This document shows positions 49,700 through 61,300 of a stretch of 64,000 nucleotides of DNA, one piece after another. Both the position numbers and the translations under genes were made by a program. Position 1 is the first letter of the stretch. The number at the start of each line of letters is the position of its first letter. The notes beneath the pieces are model-generated. The model did no database searches. It saw only the letters and a program-made list of their open reading frames with translations, and was not told the origin of the DNA. Source of the stretch: Cytidiella melzeri (taxonomy: Eukaryota; Basidiomycota; Agaricomycetes; Polyporales; Irpicaceae); assembly GCA_022592445.1 (NCBI GenBank), contig JABYQR010000103.1, positions 58,338-122,337 on the forward strand, given 5' to 3'.

Positions 49700-51526
49700 T
49701 CAACGAGTGGCGAGGTTGTTGAGCGCGAGTTGCTCTTGGTGTTTAATACGAGACAGCGGCTTTGTAAGCATGTCGGCGCGGTTGTCTTCGGAACTGCAGT
49801 GAGGGACTTTGATGGAACCGTCGAGGACGCGTTCGCGTACGAAATGATGACGAATATCGATATGTTTCGAGCGTGCGTGGAACTGGTGGTCTTGAGCGAA
49901 TGAAATCGCTGCGAGATTGTCGGTGGCGATGACAGTTGGTCCGTTCGAGGAAAATCCTAACTCCTCGAGTAGTGTTCTGAACCATACGGCTTCCTTAGTA
50001 GCGTGAGCGAGCGCGACATACTCAGCTTCCATTGTAGATAGAGCGACCGTGCTCTGCTTCTTCGAACTCCAACTAACCATCCCTCCTCCGAGCGTGAAAA
50101 CATATCCCGAGATGGATCGGCGATCGAGACGGCTTTGGCCCCAGTCTGCGTCGCTGAAACCGGTGACGATAAAGTCGGATGAGTTGTTGAAGATTAATCC
50201 GAGTTCTCGGGTTCCTTTGAGGTAACGGAGGACGTGTTTGGCGGCAGTGCAGTGAGTCGAAGTATGAGCGCTGTTGAACTGGCTGAGCGTTTGTACGGCG
50301 AATGCGATGTCGGGACGAGTGCCGACAGCAGAATACATGAGTGACCCAACGACAGCCTGGTATGGGAAGTCGGTATCGAGTTCTTCGTCGGTGGAGGCAG
50401 GTGAAAGTGCAACGTTTGCATCCAGAGGTGTGGACACGGGGTTGCAAGATTCCATGCCGAAACGCGAAAGTATACTGTCAGCGTATCTTGTCTGAGTGAG
50501 GTTGATCGTACCCTGATCACGATGACGCGTGATTTGTATTCCGACGTAGAGTGCGGCTTCTCCGAGGTCGGTGATGTCAAAATACTTCCGTAGGTCGTTT
50601 TTGAGATCGGTGGCAGTTTGGAGATCGGATGACGCCACAAGGCAGTCGTCGACGTGCGTGCCAATCAAAGTGAGAGTAGTGCCTGTAAAGCGGTGATAAA
50701 GACAGGGATCTGATTGAGAACGTACGAAACCCAGGGACTTGAGTAGTACTCGATCGAGCTCGAGGCGCCACGCTCGTCCGGCTTGTTTCAAACCGTAAAG
50801 GGCTTTGTGGAGACGATATACGCGGAGAGTGCCGTCTTCATAACCAGGTGCTTGGCGCATATAGATGGCTTCATGTAGGGGAGAGTTGAGATAGGCACCA
50901 ACGACGTCTACTTGGTGAAGTTCGAGATCGAGGCGTGCCGTGATGGCAATGAGCGTTCGGAAAGTCTCCAGGCGCATGACGGGAGCGTGGGTGGCGAAAA
51001 AGTCTTGGCCAGGAATCTGTGAAAAACCCTGAGCTACCAATCGTGCCTTGTATTTGAGGATCTTTCCATCGGAATCACGTTTGATGGCAAAGACCCAGCG
51101 ACAGCCAACCGCTTTTCGCTCGGCTGGTAAATCCTCAACTGTATAAGTCCCTAATTTCTTCAGCTGATCCATTTCCTTATCCATCGCCTCCTTCCAGAAC
51201 GGCCAATCCGAACGTGCCTTGACTTCATCAACAGTTTGAGGCGTGTCGGGGTTGAGAGCGGCGAAGCATAGATTAGCTTCCGTCTCGGAGATCGTACCTT
51301 GCGAATCTGAGATATCCTCCTGCGCCAAGGGTTCGGATACAGGTACGACTTTCAGTCGCGATTTAGCGGAAAGTGCGCGAAGGGTCCTTTGTTTACCGTT
51401 GTTCGCTTTGAAATAATCAACAGGTTCAATATTGCGACGAGTGCGTGTGACAGCAAGGGGAGGAGTGGCCACTTGAGGCTTGACAGTGATAGGTGGCGCG
51501 GATGCAGTAAGTAGCGGCGGTGTCAC
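49700..51526 (-). CDS. Copia-3 Pol C-terminal half: RT and RNase H
   Basis: 608 codons open. RT: CRWVFAIKRDSDGKILKYKA, ELHQVDVVGAYLNSPL, YGLKQAGRAW and catalytic THVDDCLVAS. RNase H: FSDADWGQSRLDRRS, STMEAEYVALAHATKEA, ATDNLAAISF and RSKHIDIRHHFVRE. The first codons are probably not a true start, since this was part of the polyprotein. Confidence 0.9.
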   Translation of the reverse strand: MTPPLLTASAPPITVKPQVATPPLAVTRTRRNIEPVDYFKANNGKQRTLRALSAKSRLKVVPVSEPLAQEDISDSQGTISETEANLCFAALNPDTPQTVDEVKARSDWPFWKEAMDKEMDQLKKLGTYTVEDLPAERKAVGCRWVFAIKRDSDGKILKYKARLVAQGFSQIPGQDFFATHAPVMRLETFRTLIAITARLDLELHQVDVVGAYLNSPLHEAIYMRQAPGYEDGTLRVYRLHKALYGLKQAGRAWRLELDRVLLKSLGFVRSQSDPCLYHRFTGTTLTLIGTHVDDCLVASSDLQTATDLKNDLRKYFDITDLGEAALYVGIQITRHRDQGTINLTQTRYADSILSRFGMESCNPVSTPLDANVALSPASTDEELDTDFPYQAVVGSLMYSAVGTRPDIAFAVQTLSQFNSAHTSTHCTAAKHVLRYLKGTRELGLIFNNSSDFIVTGFSDADWGQSRLDRRSISGYVFTLGGGMVSWSSKKQSTVALSTMEAEYVALAHATKEAVWFRTLLEELGFSSNGPTVIATDNLAAISFAQDHQFHARSKHIDIRHHFVRERVLDGSIKVPHCSSEDNRADMLTKPLSRIKHQEQLALNNLATR

Positions 51527-51563
51527 CTGTAAATTCTCCCCTCAAGCCCAGTAGTGGACTCGA

Positions 51564-52146
51564 TTATCGGCGCTGTAAGTCCGTGTTCTTCGGAAAAATC
51601 ACTTCCCTTGACGTGAGAACGTGTCTTGTTTCAGGTACGTAATATCTCCATCCTACGGTGGATTCCCTGATGCCAACAAATTTGCATTTGATGGACTGGG
51701 CGTTAAGCTTTGACGTGCGAACATTGACGCGTACCCAACAATCGGTTCTGAATTCGTGAATCCAGAAAGGTTTGGCTTCTTTGATCGGAGCGCTTGGTAC
51801 GGCGTTTTCCCTTGGAGGGCTCGGGTAGGCGACCGGTTCTTGAGAAATGCGGCGTAAGATGTCGCATCTTCCCATAGAAACTTTGGGAGTTCATGACCAA
51901 TAAGCATAGCGCGAGCACGTTCGACGAGGGTTCGATTAAGTCGTTCGGAAACACCGTTGTATTCCGGAGAATAAGGTGACGTTGGCTCATTTGAATGCCG
52001 CGCTTTTCCGTGTATAATTTCGTTGCGCCTGAGACATATTCTTTGGCGTTATCTACCCGAAGAACCTTGATGCGATAATTCAGTTGGTTCTCGATCCACG
52101 CATCTAATTCTTCAACTTTGGCAGCCGTTTCGTCACGATCCTTCAT
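51564..52146 (-). pseudogene. Copia-3 integrase remnants (several frameshifts)
   Basis: Frames change within 600 bp: KVLRVDNAKEYVSG (second Asp box), then FLWEDATSYAAFLKNRSP, then YYVPETRHVLTSREVIF. At least two or three indels; integrase not functional. Confidence 0.8.
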
Positions 52147-53765
52147 GTAGAATGTCCAGACGAATCTTGTTTTCCATCTGTGAACGTTATCATGTATCGA
52201 TTTCCGTGAATGGACGTGACGGAGGCTGGACCCCAGATGTCTGTAAAGATCAACTCGCCGATCTTAGAAATCTTGCGAGTAGTTTCGGTTGGAAAGGCGC
52301 GCGGGAGTGTTTGGCTTGAATGCAGGAATCGCACGTAAATTTTCTTCCGAGAGATGTCAACGTTCATTCCTGCAACCAATCCATCGTTATACATCTCTTT
52401 GAGTTGCTTCTTGTTAAGATGTCCGAGGGCGCAATGCCACTCATACCACGATCGAGGAGTATCGGCCATCATGCTTACCGCGGAGACGGGTTTGACATCC
52501 ATTCGATATAGATAGCCGGATTTGATTCCGCGTCCAATCAATTTGTCGCCCTTTTTGATGAGAAGATCTTTTCCATTACCCTCGTAGGAAAACCAGAGCT
52601 GGTGAGACGTCCAAGCGAGATGAGATTGTATTTCATTGTAGGTGCGTGGAGTGCGTCTTGAGGACGATAGGTACAGGACCGGTCGGTATTGAAAATGATG
52701 CAACGTCGCCTCGGCCGAGACTAGTGCAATTCCCGACGCCGTGGATAGCGCTTGATACCGGCGTATAACTGACAAACAAAGATTGGTCAGCGACGATGTG
52801 TGACGTCGTACCGGTATCAGCAAGCCAGGTTGGTTCCGTTGCGAGATGAGATTCTTCTTCGGCGATAAAGGTGTATTCGTCCGCATCGTCTGAGTCGGTC
52901 TCGTTCTCAGCGATATGAGAATAATTTCTTCGACCCTTTCCTTTGTCACCTTTCCTATCCTTCTCTTCTTTCCTTTCTCTTTCTCCTTCTCCTTCTCCTT
53001 CTCCTCGTTCTTTCTAGCCTCTTTCCTACATTCCGGCTTAATGTGCCCTTCTTTTCCGCAACCGTGACAGAAAACTCCTGATCGGAATTTTGATTTGATG
53101 CGTCGTTTGGTATTGGCGTACAGGGTTGTTTCGGTAGTTGAGCGCTCTTTTCGGCGGCCTTCTTCCTGTAGTATGCGGCCAATGATATTAGCGGAAGTTA
53201 GCGTGTTGTCAAGCGAGATAGAAGCGATCAGAGGGTCCCAAGTGGGCGGTAATGCGGTTAAGATAACGGAGGCAAGCTCGTTATCGGAGATCTTGGTTGT
53301 TTGAATGAGATTGATCTCTTGCCACAGACTCTTGATTTTCCGGATTTCTTCCTCAAGATCAGAACCTTCTGTTATGGAATATCGGAGGAAACGACGACGG
53401 AGAACAATCAGCGCTACCGCGCCTTTGTTGTTGAATACATTGGCAAGAGTATCGAAGGCATCCTTCGAGGTAGCGGCGGAAATTACATGCACCATCATAG
53501 CGTTTGAAACGCGGAGACGAATAGCCGTAAGGGCCTTTCGATCTTTCTTCGTCCACTCGGCAATTAGCTTTGCATCAGTGGGTTTAGCGATATCACCGGA
53601 TGTATAATCCCACAGACCCATGTCTGTGAGAATGTCCGAGATTTGAACGCGCCAAGTGATGTAATTCTCGGCTCCCCGTAATGGGTCGATTCGGTAAGTG
53701 CCCGAAGGTTCGGACGCACTTGAAGTTGCCGCAGCGACGGAGGCAGGTGTAGGAGTGGTAGACAT
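52143..53765 (-). pseudogene. Copia-3 Gag, knuckle, protease remnant and integrase start
   Basis: 540-codon frame. Gag has MSTTPTPASVAAATSS, YITWRVQISDILTDMGLWDY and FCHGCGKEGHIKPECRKEA (knuckle near residue 235). The protease part lies in a shifted frame around 52700-52850 (DTGTTSHIV). The frame then returns to WYEWHCALGHLNKKQLKEM (preintegrase) and IFTDIWGP. A Glu/Lys run (about 52960-53000) may have favoured indels. Confidence 0.82.
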
Positions 53766-53908
53766 ATTGATCTAATAGAAAGATCTAAGAATAATCTTGA
53801 TAGAAATGGCCTACGGGCGTAATGCCGACGTATTGTCGCCGTGATCCGTGAAGGGTCCAAGTATAGAGCTTGAAGTTATCGAGAGATTGATGCGCTTGTT
53901 TTAGAGCG

Positions 53909-53922
53909 CGGGGCTCATAACC
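53909..53922 (-). other. Copia-3 primer-binding site
   Basis: Sense GGTTATGAGCCCCG after the 5' LTR. Confidence 0.72.
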
Positions 53923-54267
53923 TATTGTTTTGCGAGGGGATACGAGCGCACACGAACGATAGCGAGTAGAGTGGATGATTCAAATAATAACGAATATACA
54001 TGAGTTTATATAGTTTTTTGAGATAGCGGAAATAACTGATATAGTAATGAAATGGAATAGGTATTATGACAAGCTGAAGCGGGTACTCGGAGTGTGTGTG
54101 GGGGGAGGAACATACCAAAATAATCAATGACATAAACGGATAACTGGAAAGATAAGAGAGAATGAAAGAACCTAGCGGATCGCGTGTATAGGACGGAACG
54201 GAAGACGGAATGATTAAGACGATGGTGCGGAATCAAAGACATGCATCGGAAGCCTTATAGAACAACA
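53923..54267 (-). repeat. Copia-3 5' LTR
   Basis: 345 bp; TATATAAAC box near 54007-54015 on the minus strand. Confidence 0.93.
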
Positions 54268-54272
54268 CCTGC
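54268..54272 (+). repeat. Target-site duplication of Copia-3, right copy (CCTGC)
   Basis: Matches 49343-49347. Confidence 0.92.
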
Positions 54273-54655
54273 GAGAGCCGACCACCCTTATGCTGACTCA
54301 GAGTGTATCGATTTGGCCCGTATCAAGGTCGTATGGTGCTAAAATGCCTTTGGCGTGCTGTACATGTTGAGGGTGTGCGTGGCATTGCCATCTTGACGCG
54401 TGTTTTCATGACCACAGATCCAGTGCGAGATTGCTGCTGCCGGGCCTTCGGATCAACACATGGGTTTAGCTACTTCCTAAATAGGCAGTTGCTGTCTTTT
54501 CAACCAAAACCCCATTGTGCAGCAACGAGGTCTGCTTTCGCAATCTCCGGTGGCCGGCGCAAATTACCGGCCACGTTGTGACTTGTTTATAATTGGTGAG
54601 TGCGGCTCTCTCTCGCTCCTCCTACCTCTCACTCAAACCACAACGTGTCACCACT

Positions 54656-57113
54656 ATGCCTACTCCCAACAGTGGCCCTCCCGTCACGCCTAGTAAACCG
54701 CGGCACTCTCGCGTCGAGGATCTTAGCAGTATGACGCAGACACCAGCTCGCACCAGCCACTCCAGTACAGTTTCTACCAGCCACACGAAAGAAAGCGTGG
54801 ACCCTCAGGTGAAGGAGGACATGGCCAAGTTTACCGAGAACGTCTCTGTCTCCAATTGGCTGCACGCCGTGTGTGGCGTCGATGCCGACAAGATGGATCG
54901 ATGGGTCGCCTTCATTACGAAGAACTCCTTCTTCGATGACGAAGTCATTGCCAAAGAGCTCGACGCCTTCTGCGAGGTAACACTCGAAACAGCTCGATAT
55001 GTCCCACTTTCCAACATCATCATGCGCGTACTCAAGCTGGTTCAAGAGCTCCACATGGACGACATCGCCGCCCGCCCGCCCATTGACGACATCCAATTCT
55101 ACAGAAACGATCCGAAGTATATGCGCAGGCTAGCAGAGCAGGACAGCTTGGCGGCGAAACGTAAACCAGACATCCTCGCTTCTCGCATAGGAGAGATGAA
55201 GCACACGAAGGGTATCGGCAAGCACGGTGTCGAATGGGCTGCGGCTTTGATGTGCGTGGAGCTGAAGTACAGCGGGCCAATCAAGCCGAAGCTCAACGTC
55301 GAGCGACACAAGCGACAGCAGCAGAAATGCAGTGCTTCACCCGAGGTCAGCGTCCTGTCCTGTCGCTACTTGTTCGCGTTACTGACGCATGCTTTAGGTT
55401 GCTTGTACTACCACCCAGTCGGAGGAAGTCGCGGAGGCTGCAGAGGTCGCGGAGGTTGAGAACGTTGAGGAGGTCGAGGAGGTCGAGGAGATGGCAAACG
55501 CCGAGGTGGCTGAGACGGCGTCGACTGGCTCCAAGCGTTCTCGTGGCTCGGAAGCATTGGTCTCTGCGAGACCGGCTAAGAAAACCAAAGGTGCTACGCA
55601 ATCTGGCGGATCTTCTGACAGGCCATCCCGGAGGAGCTCTACCACTACGGACGCCGAGATTCAGCTTGGCGGATATGCGCTCGAAATGCTTGGCTCGACG
55701 CGTGGAACACGCATGCACAATATTGGTGTCATTTTTCGAGACGAACTCATCTCGCTTTGGTACTTCGACGCTTCTGGTATCGTCCGTACGTGCCCCGACG
55801 CGGGCGTGAATAGGGAGAAGTTGTCCCTCATTACCAACTTTGAACAAGTTGCAGCCATCTTCGTCGCTCTCGCCTACTGTGATGCTGAACAGTTCGGCGC
55901 TATTCCCGCTCACGTTATTACCCCACCCACAACCAAGCCCCACCCCTCCGCCTTTCCGATCAGGTGCCTGAAGGAGCATACGATCGATCTCTCCACGGAC
56001 GAGGACAAGGAGAAGAACGTGCCCTTCATTGTCACTCTTGGCAAACATATCTACTCTCAGTACGCTCTCGTTGGTCGAAGGACGACGATTTATGAAGGGA
56101 CTACATCCGCGGCCGGTGGTGGTCGCGTCATCGTCAAGGTGTCTCAGCAGTACGTTAAGCGGACTTCTGAATTCGATCTGGTGGAGCATGCTCGCAAGCT
56201 CGGTATTGAGCATGTGCCTGAATTCCTGAAGTCCAAGGACCTCTGGTATCTGTCGAGTGGTATTCGCAAGCTGTTTGCCACGGCTCCGGACCCAGACAAC
56301 GACCGCGTTCTTCGCTGCCTCGTGATGGATCGATACACTCCTCTATCTGAGAAACTTGTGCAGGCTCCCGATTCTCTCATGGAGATGGCCAAGCAACTCA
56401 TCACCTGTAAGCACGTTAGTGATCCATTCACGTCACGATCTCATTGGAACTCTGCAGGTATCCGTGATTTACGGTACAAGGGGTTTATTTTGCATCGCGA
56501 CATCAGCGAAGGCAACATAATGTACCAGAATCGCAATGGAGAGGATCGCTTTATTCTCATCGACTTCGATCTGGCGGTCTTCGTGGACGAGAATGGATTT
56601 CCCAAGGGAGCTACGTCGCGCCATCGGACTGGAACATTGCCCTTTATGGCTGCCGAATTGATTCAGGACATGCAGGCGGCCGAGGAGATGGACAGCGAGT
56701 GCGAGCGTGTCATTCACTGTGTCAGACATGATTACGAGGCTGTGTTTTGGGTAACCTTGTGGTGCGCTATCAAGATTGCGGACCCCAATTCTCCCGACAA
56801 GTATGCAAAAGTTCGCGACGCCGAACGGACGACATGGGAATTTGGAACGTACGAGCAAATTGCTTGCAAGAAGCTGGTCGTGCTCATGCAAGCGAATCAA
56901 TCGGCCCTACGTCTCTCTCCGCTTTTCGAGCACCTACGCAGGTGGATCATGGCTTTCAAGACACCCTTCGGAAATAGCGCCATCATGAAGCTTACGCAAC
57001 CGGCGCTGATACGGAGCAACCAGCAGGAGCTCAAGGATTCGTTCGAAACTTTCGAGACCTCTGGTGGTCTGGTCACATACGAGAAGCTGTTGGCGACGTT
57101 CGAAGGTTTCTAG
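54656..57113 (+). CDS. FunK1-type fungal protein kinase, copy 2 (784 aa)
   Basis: Exons 54656-55345, 55398-56406 and 56458-57113; introns of 52 and 51 nt with phases that fit. The second intron happens to be open and in frame, but its splice sites and the stop-bearing equivalent in copy 1 argue for removal. The start MPTPNSGPPVTPSKPRHS is the first ATG of this frame in a context shared with copy 1. N-terminal helical domain (WLHAVCGVDADKMDRWV), an acidic EVAEVENVEEVEEVEE linker and a basic KRSRGSEALVSARPAKKTK probable nuclear signal. Kinase: VIVKVSQQY (ATP Lys), FILHRDISEGNIMY (catalytic loop), LIDFDLAVF (DFD in place of DFG), TGTLPFMAAEL (activation/P+1) and HDYEAVFWVTLWCA. FunK1 kinases are expanded in mushrooms; substrate unknown. 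Confidence 0.88.
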
Positions 57114-57943
57114 ACTCACAAGTCCGACTGTAGCTTGGAACGGGCACTGTTCTTTCGTCCATCGATTTTCACCCTCACGCTATGCTTTGTTCCGTACTAC
57201 TAGTATTATGCGCTGGTGACTGCGACACCTCCCCTACGATCCTACGGACGGTTACGCTTGTTGTACTCAATGGCGGCCTGGTGCCACTCTGAGCTATATG
57301 TACTCAGCTAATGGTACATAATATGAATCTGTTTTTTTGAGGTTGCGGGTCACTGGCAGCTACTAGTACGACGTGACCAATCAATTTCAAAAGGACCTCA
57401 ATGCACGTACACATTCGCTGCTACCGTCCTGAATAAGGTGAATGATCTCCCCGCCGTGATTGTTGGTTATATATCGAGCGTACGTTTGTATCCTGGATTT
57501 TGGCGCATTGACGGTCTCAAAACCGCTTGAGGCTTGATGCTTCTCTCGTAGCGTGTATCCTGGGAATCATCGTTGTCGTCACGGTAATCCTCGCAACATA
57601 TCTCGTCTCCGTCAGACAGTAATATCCTTCTGAAGGTCGCGGAAAGTATGCTGTCGACTGCGCGATGACATTTCAGACGTACCGTCCTGAGCACCGATGC
57701 TCAACTTTGAACTGAACACGTCTTCTGCTCTTTGCGAAGGTCAGTGGCACCTGCTGTAGAAAGTTATTTTTGAGTTTTTATCCAGAAATCGCTCGTTTTC
57801 ACGGTCACAGTGGGCGGAACGAGGGCGTGAACGAGGATTCGTGACGTGGTCGCGGTCTCAGTTTCGCGAAACGAATCCACGCTCATCATCACGCGTCTAT
57901 TTCACCTGGACCTCCTACATCAGTAACCTAATATACTTGGCAT
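57114..57943. other. Downstream flank of FunK1 copy 2, no gene
   Basis: 57180-57230 repeats the flank of copy 1. A small minus-strand frame at 57467-57694 has no recognisable family. Confidence 0.4.
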
Positions 57944-58382
57944 TAAAGCCGGTCGAATGTATTCAACACGTCTAGAGGCAGGGATGGATGCGCAGTCGTA
58001 ATCCCACTTGCCGTCGTAAGGACCTAAGACACACGAGCGAAGCGAGTTAATCCAGGTGCGAAAGAGAAAGAGCACGATTGCATAATGACTGTACCTAAGA
58101 CACACGAGCGAAGCGAGTTAACTATAGGTACAGGCTGTGAGCATATTGCATATGTGAGGGACAACGAAGAATACTCACTCCAGGTGCGAAAGAGAAAGAG
58201 CACGATGGAGTGTCAGGAGCGGGGGCGAAGGTATATAAGACAGAGCCCTCAGGCAACCCAAAAAGGAAAATCTGTGATACAGATGTGTCCGCGTGAAGAA
58301 AAAACAATAGAGCGACCATATACGGAAAACAAAAGAGAGTCCGGTAACTACTAGTCCGTGAGCCGGAGCTGAAAAGCCATTA
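57944..58382 (-). repeat. Copia-4 3' LTR
   Basis: 439 bp, TAAAGCC...GCCATTA on the plus strand. The TAA of pol (58380-58382) lies at its edge. Confidence 0.9.
58023..58240 (-). promoter_or_regulatory. Duplicated leader module in the Copia-4 LTR, one copy with an intron, behind a TATA box
   Basis: Sense order: TATATA (58237-58232); 31 nt later the module starts with half Y (58206-58179), then a 57-nt intron (58178-58122: GTGAGT...CTATAG, branch-like GCTCACA) and half X (58121-58094). After a 15-nt spacer Y (58078-58051) is fused directly to X (58050-58023). Y (28 nt) and X (28 nt) are identical between copies; only the intron differs. Confidence 0.8.
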
Positions 58383-61300
58383 CTCCCCCTCAGCGAGGTG
58401 AAACTGGACGAGCCCTAAGGACTCAGAGTGACAAACGTGAGCTTCAGCCGGTAAAGACTTGGTGAAGATGTCAGCGGGGTTGTCAACTCCAGGGATTCGA
58501 ACCAATTCGACGAGGCCTTCGGTGACGCATTCGTGAACAGCGTGCGCAGTGACGCGAGTATGTTTTGAGCGATGCTTCACGTGGGTGGACTTGGAAGCGT
58601 CTACAGCACTCTTGTTGTCGCAATGAAGGACGACAGGTAGAGGAAGAGGTTGCTCAATTTGATCAGTGAGAATCTTCAACCACTTGAGTTGCTCGCAAGC
58701 TTCGTGAGCCGCAAAGTATTCTGAGTCGAAGGTAGACTTCGCCACAGAACGTTGTTTGCGCGAGGACCAGCAGACAGCGCCATAGCCTAGGAAATAAACC
58801 CAGCCAGATGTGGAGAGCGAGTCGTCTAAGTTGCCGGCAAAGTCGGCGTCGGTGTAACCGACAAGATCGTCAACGCCTTTGTCATTATGGCCTAGACAAA
58901 GTCGGAGACTGGATGTACCGCGAAGGTAGCGAAGGACATGATATGCAGCGCGGAGATGCAACTGCGAGGGGTTGGACTGGTATTGACAGAGCTTCGCAAC
59001 GGCGTACGAGATGTCAGGTCGAGTTCCAAGAGAGGCGTACATGAGTGAGCCAAGTACGCTGCGGTAGGTGTGGATAAGTGCTGGATCGCACTGCTCCTTG
59101 GGATTTTCATTGTGTACCAACTGGATACCGGTTGGAAGCGGTGTGGAAGCAGGATTGGAGTCCTCATGCTGGAAGCGTTTGAGAACGGAATTTATATAGA
59201 CCTCTTGGTCGAGGTAGATGAGACGACTCCCCCTATCCCGAGTGATACGGATACCGAGATAGTGCTTGAGCTCGCCTAAGTCTTTGAGATCGAAATGGCG
59301 ACGAAGAGCGTCTTTGGTCTCCTTGATGAGGGTGAGACTGTTCCCCATGATAGTGAGATCGTCGACGTAGCAAACAATAATTTGGAGGGCTCCCCCTCGT
59401 CGACGAGTGAAAATGGCGACATCACCTGTGTCGTAACAGACAAAGCCGAGTTCTTCGAGGCATGCCTTGAGCGTGAGGAACCATTGGCGTCCTGCTTGCT
59501 TTAGGCCATAGATTGCCTTATGAAGGCGGCATACTTTGCCTTCATCCAGTACAAACCCTTCAGGTTGCTCCATGTAAACCTCCTCGTCCAAAGATCCGTT
59601 CAGATAGGCTTGTTGGAAGTCAATCTGGTGAATTTCCCAGTCCAGAATAGCTGCCAAGGCGACGAGGTATCGCCAAGACTCCAGACGGGCGACGGGAGCG
59701 AAGGTGTCTGTGAAATCGATGCCTTGAACTTGCTCAAAACCCTTGGCTACCAGACGTGCCTTATAACGATCAACATTACCGTCCTTGTCGAGTTTGAGTT
59801 TGTAAACCCATTTGCTCTTAATTGCCTTGCGACCAGGGGGCAAATCGACTAGTTTCCATGTTCCAGTGTCCTGGAGACCTTTGATTTCGGCCTCCATAGC
59901 TGCACGCCAGTCATCTCGATCCGGTGAACCCATAGCCTGCCGATAGGTACGAGGCTCCCCCTGAGGCGTAACTGCCGCTGCCAGCATGACGACCTGCTCG
60001 TCAGAGAGGACAGCGCCGGCGTCAGCTTTTGCTTTGCCTTTGCCTTTGTAGGGGACCTTGTTACCGCGAGCCCGAGTTGTCTCCTCAATCTCTTGTTCAG
60101 TAGCAGCCCACATAGACTGGAGGCGCTTCGCATCACGAGGTACAACAGTGCGTTGTGAACGACGTGTAACACCAGCATGAGCCGGGTTAGAGAATGGAAG
60201 GTAGTCATGTGGAGAAGCGGCTGGAAGACGATTGGGATTTGGCTCGAGTTTGGGAGAAGGTACGACAGGAGGGCCTTTCCGTTTGGAAGGCGAGAGTGGC
60301 GTGGATGAAGAGCTAGGCTCTGGTTCAGCAGATGTGGACGAACTAGGAATAGGAGTAGAGGGACGCGGTATCCGTGAAGGCGTAGGAGCCGACGTGGATG
60401 TTGCATCAAGAGGAGGTGGTTGTTGAGTTGAGGGCACTTGTGACGTGGTAGTAGCCGGCTGTGAAGAGGGCGTTAAAGGGAGTGAGAGTTCAAGATCGTA
60501 CGTGGTCGGCGGAGAGGTTGGAATTCTCGAAGTTGGTTGAGTAGGAGGTGAAGGACGGTTAGGAAAGATCCGTTCGTCGAATACAACGTCAGTACTCGAG
60601 ACGATCCTATGAGTATGTTTGTCCCATAAGCGGTAACCTTTAGAACCCGCTTCATACCCAACATGCACAAGAGGCTGAGCGTGAGCATCGAGCTTCCTGC
60701 GATGATCCTTGTGAATGTGGCGATAGGCTAGGCAACCAAAAACACGGAAGTATGAAACATCCGGCTTGGAGCCAGTGATAATCTCAAATGGTGTCCTCCA
60801 ATCCAGAGACCGTTTGGGTGCTCGGTTGCGCACATGCACGGCAGTTTTCACGGCTTCTTCCCAGAATCCTTTGGACATCCCGGCGGCGTAAAGCATAGAG
60901 AGCGCAGCCTCCATGATGGTGCGGTTGAAACGCTCAGCCTTGCCGTTTTGTTGTGGTGTATCCGGGGTGGTGCGCTGATGGACAATTTTAAGATCCTTCA
61001 ATCGTTGCACGAAGCGCTTCGACTGGTATTCACCGCCCCTGTCAGAGCGAAGAATCTTGATATCCCTCTCGAACTGAGTTTTGACCAGCTGACGGAACTC
61101 CTCGAACTTCTGCTCCTGTTTGTCTTTGTGTTTCAGGAAATAAATCCAGACGTTGTCAGAGCAGTCGTCGATGTACGTGAGCATGTAGAGGTGTCCGCCG
61201 TTTACAGAAGAGTTCTGCATAGGTCCAGCCAAGTCAGTGTGGATGAGATCGAAAGGTTTGTCCGCGCGAGGTGTCGAGGATGAATGGAATGTGCGTCGTG

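Larger units (their letters stand above)
49348..54267 (-). mobile_element. Copia-3: Ty1/Copia element, young but with a broken integrase
   Basis: 4.92 kb, minus strand, LTRs of 345 bp with one difference found (T/G near 49669/54239). In sense the ends are TGTTG...CAATA. PBS as in the other Copias. Gag-pol is broken by several frameshifts in the protease-integrase part. Unlike the other three Copias, the LTR has no duplicated leader module. Confidence 0.93.

Noticed and set aside
56407..56457. Reading the 51-nt segment of FunK1 copy 2 as coding
   Set aside because: Canonical GTAAGC...TGCAG; the equivalent in copy 1 is 50 nt with a stop, so it is an intron.
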